Positions 48,177 through 60,669 of a stretch of DNA of 64,000 nt are shown here, piece after piece. Below the pieces are notes generated by a model that was not told where the DNA came from, did not search any database, and saw only the letters and a list, made by a program, of their open reading frames with translations. Source of the DNA: Flaveria trinervia (lineage: Eukaryota; Streptophyta; Magnoliopsida; Asterales; Asteraceae); NCBI GenBank assembly GCA_025506515.1, contig CM046452.1, positions 45,819,562 through 45,883,561 of the forward strand, read 5' to 3'. The translations under genes were made by a program, and so were the position numbers. Every line of letters starts with the position of its first letter. Position 1 is the stretch's first letter.

Positions 48177-50067
48177 TGTAAGGCCCCGTTCCCAGGACGA
48201 TTACAGTTGGATCCTCATCGCACATAAAACATATAATTACGTTTGCCTTATGAAAATATTGCAGCGGAACATTCAAAATGACATCTCATTGCATTATAAC
48301 AACTTTTGCCAAATAATACATCATCGATTAGTTACAAAATAATTATTGCATTACATCACAGAAGCATTAAATAAATGGATGCCATCCTAAAAGAGATAAG
48401 TAGCCACCTCATACCATCCTCAGCAATCATTACCTGCCAATTGGAAACACACCAAAGTCAGCGTTGCTGAGTGAGTTCTAGTTTTATAATAAAACATACT
48501 TTCCTTTCGTTGGAACCGTTCTTTACTTTCATGCGATCACACATCATACGTACACATAGATAATATCATTATTATCTTCTTTAATCTTTCATTGTTTCAT
48601 CATTACCTCTTTCCTTTTCTTTCCATCATAAACTTTACCCAGCTGTTCTCTGATACTGGACCTAGGTCTAACATAGACCAGCTATAACGGTGCATTGCAC
48701 CTCTCGCCATAGTACCTAGGGTATGTAGCAATGGGGCTATAAAATGCTCAATCATAAAGAAAGACCCCGATGTGCATCCTCCAGGGGTAGCGAACCCACA
48801 CACCGTTGGGCTAACACCTTTTAATGGCGTGTCCCGACATATTATGCTTGCAAGACTTTCTTTACTTTCATCTTTCATTAATGCATGCATTATTACTTCA
48901 TGTTCCTCTTTTCTTTATCTTTCACTTTACGTTACATACTACTTTCATTTTGTTCATTAACGTAACACGTAAAGCCACAGGAAAGATAAACATGCATCAT
49001 AATAAGGAACATAACATACACAGTCATCAGCATCATACAGGGCAACATCATACATTCATATCATGCATAATCATGCAACAACATGCCCAACATGCTCTCT
49101 AAGGCCTCAAAAGTCATCTTACATGAACTTACGGACCCCTTTACGTCAAAAACTTACACCTGCACTTTCCCCGAAAGTCAGAAGTTAAACTACACTTCTT
49201 CTCGGGTGCAACAGCCTTATTTAGGCGTATGGACACCCTTCAGTCACATGGCCTCCATGCGACTGAGCATCATGCGAATGAACCAATGCGGATGAACACT
49301 CATGCGAATGAACACCCAATCGCGCGAATGAACTAATGCGGATGAACCACATGTGAAAAAAGGAACTAATGCGGATGAGCACTTATGCGATTGGGCCCTC
49401 AGTCGCATGACTCCCCATGCGACTGGCCCCAATCGTGCGAATGAACTCCCAATTGTGCAAATGTACCCCAATCACACCTCATTCGGTCGCCTAGCCCTAG
49501 CTGATGCAGAATGCAGTTCATCTCGAACCCAATCTGCCATTTTCGACCTCCAAGCTCATCTAAACCCATTCTAAGCCCAAATCAACCATCCTAAACCTTA
49601 GGGATGCATAACACAACACCATTCAAGCACACACAAGCTCACAAGCAAGGCTCAAACGAATCATACACACACATACACATACACAAACGGGTCAAACATG
49701 CACACACTTAAAAACCCGATTTTCAGATGTTTTCCAGCCTGAAATCTTTTAAAAAATTTTAAAGGAGGGGTCCTAGAACTCACACAAGTGACCACAATAA
49801 GAAGAGATTCGATTTGACTTGCTTCATAACGATTTTGGCCACTCGAACCAACCCGAACCAACACTTCTTCCTTTTTTCTTCCTTTCTCTCTTCTCCTCTC
49901 TTGTTTGGCTGAAATATGAGTGTGGGGAGAGGGTAAGTGCTGCCCTCTCCCTTTATATACCCCCACTCACCCAACTTTCTTTCGTTGGCGAGTTTGGTCC
50001 CTCGACTTAGGACTATTTCTTTTCTTCCTTCGTCGGCTTAAAAATAGATAAATAACCGGGTATTACA
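48177..50067 (-). repeat. 5' LTR of Gypsy2
   Basis: 1,891 bp, TGTAAGGCCCCG...AACCGGGTATTACA, with a minus-strand TATATAAAG at 49959-49951. It is the best intact copy of the LTR type of the nested solo LTR, and its AAGGAACATAAC near 49,003 is the empty site matching the Copia A insertion. About 49,200-49,500 is filled with ATGCGACTGA, ATGCGGATGA and GCGAATGA words in both orientations. It inserted into Gypsy3 pol. Confidence 0.92.
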
Positions 50068-51723
50068 TCAACTATCACCAATATAGCATCATATCCTCAT
50101 GCGGTGCATGGTAGTTTTGTTATAAAATCCATGGTGATGTGCTCCGACTTCCACTCCGGTATATCCAACGGTTGGATGTTCCCATACGGCTTTTGGTGCT
50201 TGGCCTTCACTTGTAAACAAGTAAGGCATTTACTCACATACTCCACCACATCACGCTTCATACCCGACCACCAATAATCTTTTTTTCATGTCTTAGTACA
50301 TCTTTGTAGCACCGGGATGAATAGAGTACCGAGTCTTATGAGCTTAAACCATAATCTTCATGCGTAGATCCCCAAAACGTGGAATCCACATCTGCCCGAA
50401 TCGGGTCCTAACACCGAGTGTATTTTCACCCAATTCCTCAACTAGACCTCTCATCCTTTCAGAGTTAAGATGATCTTGTTTCAACGCCTTATCTTGAAAG
50501 TCCTTGACTTGCTTTATCACATTAGAGGTCCTGATCAACTAGTAAGCTTTCACCCAAATCGGCTTGGGTCTTTCCTTTCGTTTTATGGCATCCGCCACAC
50601 ATTGGCTTTGCTCGGATGGTAATGGATCTCGCAATCATAGTCTTTTATGAGCTCCAACCATCTCTTTTGCCTCATGGTTAAGTCTTTCTACTTGAAGAAG
50701 TACTTCAAGCTCTTGTGGTTAGTGAATATGGTGCACTTCGTCCCGTATAGGTAGTGCCTCCAAATCTTTAGTGCGAAGACCATAGCTGCTAGCTCCAAGT
50801 CATGAGTAGGGTAATTAACCTCATGAACTTTCAACAGTCGAGATGTGTAGGCTATAACCTTTCCTCTTTGCATCAACACACATCCCAACCCCGAGTAGGA
50901 AGCATGTGAATAAACCACCAAATCTTCGCTTCCATCGGGCAACGACAAGATAGGAGCTTGAGTCAACCTCGCCTATAACTCCTTGAACACCCTCTCTTGA
51001 GCTTAACCCCATACAATCTTTACATCCATCCGGGTCAACTTGGTCAGTGGAGTAACGATCTTGGAGAAGTCTTGAATGAATCTCCTATAATAGCCCGCCA
51101 AACCCAAGAAGCTACGAATCTCGGATGGCATCTTTGGTGACTGCCATTGCATCACTGCCTCCACCTTTGCCGGGTTTAGCATAATCCTCTACAGATTCAC
51201 CACGTGACCCAAGAACTGAACTTCGCACAACCAAAATGTGCACTTGGAGAATTTGGCATACAATTCCTCCCTTCTCAACGTCTCCAACACCTCTCGTATG
51301 GGACCAGCATGCTCCTCCTCGTTCTTTGAATATATTAGGATATCTTCAATAAACACAATCACGGATTTAGCTAACATCGACCGACACACTTGATTCGTTA
51401 AGTCCATAAAAGCAGCTGGCGCATTGGTCAAACCAAAAGACATAACAAGAAACTCGTAATATTCATAGCGCTTGCGAAAAGCTGTTTTAGGAATATCCAG
51501 CTCCTTCAACTTCAACTGATGGTAGCCAGATCGAAGGTCTATCCTCGAGAATCAAATGGCACCTTGGCGCTGATCAAAAAAATCATCAATTCTTGGTAAG
51601 GGATACCGATTCTTTAGTGTTAGCTTATTCAACTCATGGTAGTCTATACACATTCTCATACTACCGTCTTTTTTCTTCACGAATAAGACCGGAGCAGCCC
51701 ACGGAGAGATACTCGGTCTAATG
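50068..51723 (-). pseudogene. Gypsy3 pol fragment (RT, RNase H, integrase start)
   Basis: Homologous to 18150-19760 of Gypsy1. RT from 51723: RPSISPWAAPVLFVKKKDGS, YPLPRI; then 51515-51189 with FLVMSFGLTN and FIEDILIYS, where FIDD is expected, so a catalytic Asp is Glu. RNase H (50966-50688): SHASYSGLGCVLMQ and TNHKSLKYFF, with His and Asn in place of the usual acidic residues. The integrase linker (50538-50344) ends WIPRFGDLR. It is cut by Gypsy2 on the left and Copia B on the right. Confidence 0.88.
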
Positions 51724-52459
51724 TGTTGATACATATGTACCTAGATTTGGATCTTAATGTAATATATCTTAAATGTCTTACGCTTATGTAATGCTTGGGT
51801 TTTTAATGAAATGAGAATGTTTGGTTGTGATTTATGATGTTTAATATTTCGTTAATGGTTGTGTAATGCATATTGACTAGATTATATAGGTTTGTGATTG
51901 TTTGAATTGATATGCATAATGTTATAATAATAAATACATTCAAACTTGGTTAAGTGAAGTTCTCATGCATCCAACTGGACCATGCGCCCCAACAATGGTC
52001 ATGCATTCGAATGGCCATGCGACTGAGTGTCCATGCGCCTAAATAGTCCATACGCCTGAACAACTTCATGCGACTGACTCTGTCACACGACTGAACACTC
52101 AGTCGTGCGAATAGATCAACCGCATGGCTCAATCGCACGAATGAACCATGCAAATGGTTTAGTTGCACGAATGAGTAACCCTAACCTATAAATACCACCT
52201 AATTCGTGGAAAAACGTAAGCATATACACACTTCGACTCCAGACGTACCCTAGCCGTCCAGAGACCTCTAAGATCATATCCAAGTTCATAGATCGCAGTA
52301 GATCGATTCCTAATCAATTCTTAACGTTAGATTCAATTACATAATTGTTTCTATGTGCGTTCTCACTGATTGGATCGCCAATCAAATAGGATTCTGCACT
52401 ATTTGGTTCGGTATACACGTTAATCAGTTAGTACATCATCCGGTACACGATCCCAAACA
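51724..52459 (+). repeat. 5' LTR of Copia B
   Basis: 736 bp, TGTTGATACA...GATCCCAAACA. A cluster of CATGCGACTGA/GCACGAATGA words at 51,960-52,170 lies just upstream of TATAAATA at 52187-52194. Confidence 0.92.
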
Positions 52460-52460
52460 A

Positions 52461-52473
52461 GTGGTATCAGAGC
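52461..52473 (+). other. Primer-binding site of Copia B
   Basis: GTGGTATCAGAGC one base after the LTR end, initiator tRNA-Met type. Confidence 0.87.
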
Positions 52474-52983
52474 CTTGGCTCTTGATTACGTGTTGATTCA
52501 ATCGTTTTTGATACAAAAATTGTGATTTTTCACTAAAAATGCAATCTTTTTGTGTCAAACGGTGTCTTAGACGTCTCCTGACCATAAAGTTTAGTTTTTC
52601 CGGCATACGGCAATTAGGGTTTTGAAAATTCGATTTTTTGCGGCCAAAACACGTTTAATTAATGAATTTTCAAACTTCAGCAGGTTCAGTCACACGATTG
52701 GCTCAATCGCACGACTGAGTTCATTCGCATTCCCCAAACGCACGATTGGACTCATTCGTACCCTCATTCGTACGACTGAGAACCTTATTCGGACTGTTCA
52801 ACCGCATTAGTTCATTCGGCCGACTGACTTATGCGCATTAGTTCAGTCGCACGATTGAACCATTCACCTAGTTCAATCGCTCGAATAAGCCCAATCACAT
52901 ACCTTCATTCACACACATAAGCAGTTTGTTTAATCGTCCACTCCTATGATGGACTAATTGCTGGACAGATAGGAAATTGCCAC
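52474..52983 (+). other. Copia B leader with motif cluster, gag N-terminus missing
   Basis: AT-rich leader, then at 52,685-52,920 a cluster of TCGCACGACTGA and TTCATTCGCAC words. The sequence then joins the middle of gag (LADEDYEQVDEMELE), so the capsid-coding part is lost. Confidence 0.65.
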
Positions 52984-53622
52984 TTGGCAGATGAGGACTA
53001 TGAACAGGTGGATGAGATGGAGTTGGAACGGATGGATATAATGTGGGCTTTGGCAAGTGCTGTCCGACGAGCTAAAAAGTTTGTCAAGAAGACCGGACAG
53101 AACTTGGTTACAACCAAGGACTTGACTTTTGGCTTTGACAAGTCAAAGGTAACCTGTTTCAACTGTGGTGAGAAAGGGCACTTCAAACAGGAGTGTGTGA
53201 AGCCAAAGAAGACTGGTAATGGCAATCCTTTCTTGTCCTTTAATCGTCAGGACAAAGCCACATCTAGTAGTTCTACTTCAGCAAGCAAGGACCCTAAAGC
53301 CTTGACTGCTAATGAGGATGAAGGACAGGACTGGAGCTTTCGGTTCGTCACGCCAGGAGAGTCCAACATAGTTAGTGTGGAGGACATAGATGACGATTCC
53401 GCAAGTGAGAGAGATATAGCAATAGAACTCGCGATGTCCAATTCTGAAGACACTGCACATGTGGTCAACCACCTTCCTGAAGAAGAAAAATCTACATCAA
53501 TGTCAGAATCACCAGAACCAGAGATAACAGATTCTGCACACATGGCTGATTCCTCTTCAACATCTCACGTAAGCACTACTGACCAGTTGTTTAATAATCA
53601 TGCTTGTTCTGACTGCAATTAA
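52984..53622 (+). pseudogene. Copia B gag: nucleocapsid and acidic linker
   Basis: An acidic start (DEDYEQVDEMELERMD) is followed by a basic RRAKKFVKKTGQN, the intact knuckle CFNCGEKGHFKQEC (about 53,157-53,198) and a Ser/Glu-rich linker ending in TAA 53620-53622. There is no genuine start codon context, because the capsid has been deleted. Confidence 0.85.
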
Positions 53623-54640
53623 TTTAGAGAAAGCATAGATTTAAAATTTGCTAGGTTATTAGATCATAATAATAGCCTAGCAAAGAACTGTGCACTGAAG
53701 CTAATAGAGTTTTAAAACAAAATGAGCACAGTTACAAAGAAAAGATAGATCTTTTGAACAAACAGCTTAGGGAAACAAAAGTAGTTGCCATTAATCAAGT
53801 TAATGACATTAGGTACTATCTTAACTCCCTAGAGGACACTAAGAACCAGAAAGCAGTTTTAGAAGTAGAAGTAAACTCCTTAAAACAAAACTGCACAGTT
53901 GGATAGAGCATCTCATATTGTCCAACACTTAGTGAGAGAGAGAAACAACGGGGAGGATTGGGATACAAAGTGGTTCCGTCACCACTGAGACCTTGATGAA
54001 CACCAAGGTAAACAAATTCATAATAACCCCATCAAGGATCATGTGGTGACCACTCCTCGTTAGTGACCTAGATTCCACAAGTAAATCAATTGAATCTGGC
54101 ACTAAACAAAAGGAGTCCACTTCTAAGGCAAAAGGAAAGATGCCTTGTGTTAACCTAGAAAATGAGTTTGAAAAGGTTAATTTAACGTCAGGTTCAAACA
54201 AAGTTAAATCAGAACACAAAAAGACTATTAAACCTAATCAATCACGTGTATCATGTCAAAGTCTAGGTAAACAAGAAATAAAAGATGTAAAACCAGGTAA
54301 GGCAATTAAGTTTGTAAAACCCGATCATACATCTAACAAAGAAGTGTCTCAATCTAAACAAAACAAGGTCATCCGTGTTACACCTACATCTCCATAAAGA
54401 CAAATAAACCGTAAAGTTGAAAGCAGATCTTGCTACAAGTGTGGAGAGTATGGTCACATTGCGTCTAATTGTCCTTATTATCAAACACCGAGGAGGAAAG
54501 TTGAACTTCCTGCAACTAAAACTAGACCTTTTAAGAGGAACTCCATGACGCCTCCTAAAGGGGATAGTGAATCCAAAGTTCAACCATCATCAGCGTCTGT
54601 TATCACAGCCTTACACGTTAATCAATTAGTACATCGTCCA
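53623..54640 (+). pseudogene. Copia B gag C-terminal region with second CCHC knuckle
   Basis: A degraded coiled-coil stretch (53,640-53,900) is followed by a Lys/Ser-rich segment and the knuckle CYKCGEYGHIASNC (about 54,432-54,474) after a TAA at 54396-54398. The layout (knuckle, coiled coil, knuckle) is as in Copia A. Confidence 0.75.
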
Positions 54641-54671
54641 GTACACGGTCCCTAACAGTGGTATCAGAGCT
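54606..54671 (+). repeat. Displaced LTR-end plus PBS fragment in Copia B
   Basis: TACACGTTAATCA...CCCTAACAGTGGTATCAGAGC repeats the last 45 bp of the Copia B LTR and its PBS (52420-52473) at about 90% identity, in the same orientation. It interrupts the gag-protease region. Confidence 0.85.
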
Positions 54672-54840
54672 GGTCTATGGAAAGAAAAATCCACCTCAAC
54701 GTCTAAAAATAAGAACAAACAAAAATCTGAGCTTGCCTCAATGTCAAATGGTCAATGGGTGGGTTTATGCTGTGTGATGCCTCGAGGAAACCCAAGCCAG
54801 TGAAGGCTTGGGTTCCTAACTTGAACTAAGGTTTTCATTG

Positions 54841-57800
54841 AATGTGCAGGGTGTTCGCTATAGTGCTGAGACTAACACGTGGATTGTAGATAGCAGAGCA
54901 TCCAGGCACATGACGAGGAATAGAGCTCTCTTATCAAATGTCAGACAAATAAAAGGAGGGCATGTTTCATTTGCTGGAAACAAAGGGGGTAAATCACAAC
55001 CCAAGGAGAAGTGAGATATCAGAAAGTTAAGTTTGACAAGGTAAACTATGTCCAACAATTACAAAATAACTTACTTTATGTTTCTGAAATATGTGATAAA
55101 GGCTTCAAAGTAGTCTTTCACAACAAGGAGTGCTACGTTCTGAAGAAGGACTACGTGATCCCGGAGGATCAAGTTCTAATGTCAGCTTCAAGATATAATG
55201 ATCTTTATGTTTTGGATCTTTCGAAGGCCTCCACAACGGATCATGAAGTTCAGTGCTTCTTGTCCAAAGCTACCAAAAAGGATTTCATCTCCTGGCATAG
55301 GAGAATGGGACGCATAAATCCAAGGAAGATGAATCATTTGATCCAGAACTATCTAGTGAGGGGAGTGAACATCAAAAACTTCCAAGTCCCGGATTTCTGT
55401 GTTGCGTGCAAGAAGGGCAAACAGACAAAGAAGTCTCATAAGGAAAAGAAAGTTCATCCCATAGAACTACCTCTTGAGCTTCTTCACATCGATCTATTTG
55501 GTCCAGTCAGTACAAGAAGCATTGCAGGCGACTTGTACTGCTACGTAGTTAGAGATGACTCCTCAAGATTCTCTTGGGTAATGTTTCTGAAGTCCAAATC
55601 AGAAACATTTGAATCCTTCAAGGAATTAGTAACTACACTGGAATCCCTATACAAGCTGAAAGTATGACAAGTGCGCTCAGACAATGGAATCGAGTTCAAG
55701 AATCAGTGGATGGAGGCCTACTGGGGAAAGAAAAGGAAAATATGCATCAATTTACCTCTGCCTACCCTCCTTAGATGAACGGTGTTGCTAAACGGAAGAA
55801 TCATAGCTTGATAGAGACATCACAGACTATGCTAGCAGACTCGAAACTGCCTATCCAATTCTGGAACGAGGCAGTTGCAAATGCATGTTACACATTGAAT
55901 CGAGTTCTGACAGTTAAACTTACGCCATGGCAAGACATGTTACAAGTTACTACATCGACGTAAACCAAATCTAGAGTATCTCGATCCATTTGGCGCCCCG
56001 TGCACCCTACAGAAGAAGACTCAGGAGGGAAAATTCAGCGAGAAGGTTGATGAAGGGATTTTTCTAGGATACAACATACCAAACAAGAGAGCTTACAACA
56101 ACTCAACGGGTCAAGTAAAGGTGTGGTGTAACATTGATGTTCAGAGATACACCACACCACCTGCTGGAAAAGGGTCTGCTTACTTCATTGACTATGATGA
56201 ATTTTTCAAGTCCTTCAACATACCTCTTTACACTTCCGAAGACGAGTTGGCAAACAAGATGATGTACGCTGTCTTGAACACACCGTCTCAAGATTCAACA
56301 CCATCCGGTTCACAAAGTCAATCATCTACCAACTCAGGGGGAGCACTTGATATGAGTGACTCTTCCTTAGATGAATAAATGTGGAAAATGATCAGAACAA
56401 TCAGGATGAATAGGTTCCGACTACCACAAGTCCACAAGCATCTGACAGTGATGCTTCTGAGCCTTCTGAACCTCAGAATCCTATTGCCTCAGATTTAGAA
56501 CCAAATATTCACAATCTTGATTCTGAGGTGGTTGTTCCAACAACTCCTGACTCACGTCTAAACATCTATCATCCTTTGGATAATGTCATAGGAGATGTGA
56601 GATCAGGAGTTCAGACAAAAATTCAATTGTACTCAGCTGATCATGCCTCTGTGATGGAAAAGGGATACCTTCACGACAGTGCGTATCGTTGCTTTGTGTC
56701 TCAGTTTGAGCCAAAGTATGTTAGTGAAGCTCTAAATGATGAGGCATGGGTGAGTGCCATGCAAGAAGAACTTCTTTAGTTCAAGAAGTTGGGTGTATGG
56801 ACTCTAGTGGATAGACCTAAAGGTGCTAAGGTCATTGGCACCAAATGGGTCTTGAAATGCAAGAAAGATGATCAAGGAGTGATCATCAAAAACAAGGCTC
56901 GGCTTGTTGTTCATGGATTTCGACAAGTTGAGGGTATTGAATACAATGAAGTGTTTGCACCCTTGGCAAGAATGGAAGCAATCTGCATCTTCCTTGCCTA
57001 TGCATCGTATATGAAGATCAAAGTATATCAACTGGATGTGAAGAGTGTGTTCCTTCATGGTGAGATCCGTGAAACAGTGTATGTCAGTCAACCCTTGGGA
57101 TTTGAGGATCCATATCATCGGGACAGAGTATACAAACTCGACAAGGTGCTGTACGGGCTTTATCAAGCTCCGAGGGCCTGACATGAGAAACTGTCGACGC
57201 ATCTTGTGAAACATGGTTTTCGCAGGGGAGTCATTGACTCTAGATTGTTTATCAAAGAAAAAGAGGGGGATTTACTGCTGGTACAAATCTATGTCGATGA
57301 CATAATCTTCGGTTCCAAGAACGAAGAAAATATGTAAAGAGTTTGAGGCAGTAATGAAGGCGGAGTTTAAGATGAGTGCAATGGGAGAGATGGAGTTCTT
57401 TCTCGGGTTACAGGTGGATCAGACACCAAATGGGATTTTCCTACATCAGACCAAGTATGTAGGTGATATTCATAGTCGGTTTGACATGGAGAATGCTTCT
57501 ACAGCTGGAACTCCACTTGCTACAAACCATGATGTAACACCCGACGGGAATGGAGATCTGGTAGATGCCACTATGTACCGAGGGATGATTGGATCTCTCA
57601 TGTATCTCACTGCCTCACGACCTGATATCATGTATGCTACATGTTTATGTTCACGATATCAGGCAAAGCCTAAGGTGAACCATCTTATTGGGTCAAAAGG
57701 ATTTTTCGTTATCTAAAGGGTACACCCACACTTGGGTTGTGGTATCCTCATGATGATGACTTTGAGCTTAATGTGTATAGCGACTCGGATTACGGAGGTG

Positions 57801-58261
57801 GCAAGATGAACTACAAGTCTACATCAGCAGGGTGTTAGTTCTTTGGGAGAAGATTAGTAACCTGGCAGTGTAAGAATTAGACATCAGCTGCATTGTTAAC
57901 CTGTAAAGCCGAATACGTTGCTGCTGCAAGTTGCTGTTCACAAATCATATGGATTCAATAGCAAATGCGGGATTAAGGTTTGAAATTCTCTTCTACTCCT
58001 ATCTTTGTTGATAACTCTGCTGCAATTGCAGTCACTAAAAACCCGGTCCAACATCCAAAGACCAAACACATCGGAATTAAATATCACTTTATATGTGATT
58101 GCTTTGAAAAGAAGTTAATCGATGTTGTAATAATAAACACAGATTTTCAACGCGCTGACATGTATACAAAGGCTTTTGACAAACCACGTTTTCTATACCT
58201 GTTAGAGGTCAACGACGTTAAAAAGAAAAGTGAGGTCATTCCTGAATATGACCATGTGTAG
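54841..58261 (+). pseudogene. Copia B pol: protease, integrase, RT, RNase H (many lesions)
   Basis: Protease: WIVDSRASRHMTR at about 54,880, with Arg for the Gly after DS. Integrase zinc domain: SWHRRMGRINPRKMNHL (second His is Arg) with CVACKKGKQ; core LHIDLFGPVS, a TGA, RSDNGIEFKN, then a TAG and NGVAKRKN, where the catalytic Glu is Lys. RT: TKWVLKCKKDDQG, QLDVKSVFLHG, LYGLYQAPRA then TGA for Trp at 57179-57181, and IYVDDIIFGS intact. Frameshifts lie near 57,335 and 57,690. RNase H: YSDSDYGG, several stops, then VQHPKTKHIGIKYH and ADMYTKAF, ending at 58261. Confidence 0.92.
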
Positions 58262-59668
58262 TCTGATGTGTCATGTAAATTGACTTTTATTTTTCAATGT
58301 TTTTTAATTTATTTGCTTAATTTTAAGTTGTTTAATTAAAATTGGTCTTATTGTTTTGCCTATTAAAATCTTAAAACGCTAATCCATTACGGTTTTAAAA
58401 TTTTAAGGGGAGAATAGGTTTAGACAATATAACAAAAAAAACGAGGAGAAGGAGAGGTAGCTGATAAAAATAAGATCGTGTATGTGATACCGATTCAATC
58501 TTTGGAATATGATAGTACACAGGAGCAAACCATTGGGACTTTAAAAAATTTAAATTGAAAAAGATGCAAAGCTCAAGTATAAGTCTGTGTAGTCTGAGCA
58601 ATATAAAAGGACATATGATAGACAAACCAGCTACTACTAAGGTGACACAAAGAAATAGACCTAGAGGTTGCTAGACCACAGATGATATGTCGGTAGATTC
58701 AACACAATAGATGACTAGACCTTTTTGGTGATCTCAAGATTAAACTAAAATGTTTGACTAGTTATGGGTAACACCTTATCTATGGTTAACACAATCAACA
58801 AGATTCCAATAAGGGGTGACGAGCAAACTAAACACCACGAATGTGTGCGTAAGACCAAAGCATGAGAAAAAGCACATAAAAAATGCAAATACAATCAAAC
58901 TGATAACCTATGTTGTTGGTGAGATCTACGCAAAAAGGATAAAATTGCTCAAACAAGAATATAGGTTATGTGCCTCTCTGCTGTGCGGTGGCACTGACCT
59001 GAGGATAAGCATAACCTATATATTCTAGAATTCATTGTTGTTTGCTGCCTCTCTACTGTGCGGTGGCACTGACCTGAGGCTTGGCTTCTCTTTGAAAGTT
59101 CTATGAATAGTTTCTTCTTGAATACTACCCTGAGACCGCTCAAAAATCTCCTCAGGAATGTTGATTACCATATAAGTGTGGGATCTACAAATGCTTGTTG
59201 AAATAAACAAACCTTAAACCATCACCAATCTGTGTTGAAAGTTTGTGTATGGATTTAGAGGACAAGTATACTGACAATCATTGTGGCTACAACTCTTGAA
59301 AGTTCAAATCAGTGTGGGGACCTAATAGTACTAGTATGATTTCCTAAATTTGCTAAATGACTCTAGATGAAAGACAAGAATAGAGCATCAAAGGTTTTAG
59401 ATAACTTGTCCCGAATGATTTGAATATCCTGTATGATTCAAAATTGAATTGGTCCATGTATGGTCTAAATAAATTGAAGCTGCTTTTTCCAGAAAAATAA
59501 TTCTTTAGATTTACATCTTAGGATTTAACCCTCACAAAAACACAAAAACATGTCTTAGTTTTAAGTTTTAGTGTTATTTCCTTCATTTCTGTACAAAGTT
59601 TGTCAATTTTAGTTTGTTCAATATCGGACTATGGCATGGAAGTTGATAGGGAACCTTATCATCTAAAT

Positions 59669-59802
59669 GGTCACGTCTGAGGTGACCACACATGCTTTCA
59701 AATAAAAATGGTCACGTCTGAGGTGACTAAGTATTTTAAAAGGACCACGTCTAAGGTGATCAAAATCTTTTCAAGTTAAAATGATCATGTCTGAGATGAT
59801 CA
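59669..59802 (+). repeat. Four stem-forming repeats (GGTCACGTCTGAGGTGACC)
   Basis: Copies at 59669-59687, 59710-59728, 59742-59761 and 59782-59802. The arms pair around a GTCTGAG-type loop. The fourth copy has changed on both arms (GATCA...TGATC) and still pairs. Confidence 0.85.
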
Positions 59803-60148
59803 AAGGTCTATAATGTTAAATCAAAAGTTTAAAGGGTGTAAAAGGTAAAATGGTCATTAAGTCAAAAACCATAAGTATGATTCATTCGCACGACTGGTCC
59901 ATTAGAATGGACCAGTCCGATTGGAGGATACGAATGTGCCCAATCGCACAATTAACCCACACGTATGGGACATATGTGCGATTGGACCATCAGGATGACT
60001 AAAATGTGCTAACCGCGTGGATGAAGGTGATCGAATGACCCAGTCACAGTCTGACCTCTAGTTGCACGACTGAAGGTGACCGACTGTGCTACTCGCATGA
60101 ATCAACTAAGCGACTGGGCTCAGTCGAACAACTGAAAGTAAACCCTAG

Positions 60149-60157
60149 TATAAATAG
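60149..60157 (+). promoter_or_regulatory. TATA box candidate before aORF-B
   Basis: TATAAATAG preceded by AGTAAACCCTAG. The LTR TATA at 52187 is preceded by AGTAACCCTAACC. The similarity suggests a shared promoter origin. Confidence 0.55.
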
Positions 60158-60669
60158 AGTGTGAGTCGGTCGCAGTTGGTCATCACTCCCAAATCGCCTC
60201 TACATCGCACGGACATACCATTACTCTGCCCGGTTTTCATTTGACCCTTCAAGACTATTGTTTGTTGTGTACTGACAATTTGTATTGACTATACAGATAT
60301 AATGCGGTGCAATCCATGAAAATATCCATCAATTTCACCCCAAAATCGACTGAAATGAACCCTAAAAGAAACCGTGACTTACATTGACAAATAAACTAAT
60401 AAAATAAGTCCATTGTGCAATTAAATGTTATAATGTGTTTTGTTTGTGAATTGCGAGTCTAATGAGCCTAGCCACGATGTCTAACATTAAAGATTGCTCT
60501 AAATTTGATTTTGAATTGAACAGTTAGTCTGTCATGCGAATGGACAATCTGGTGAATTTCAGTCGCACAACTAAAAGGGATGAATGGCCAAATCGCACAG
60601 CTAAACAATGCGTATGAGTTCAGTCGTACGACTGGGGTAACTGCATAAGATAGAATACGTATGAGCTTA

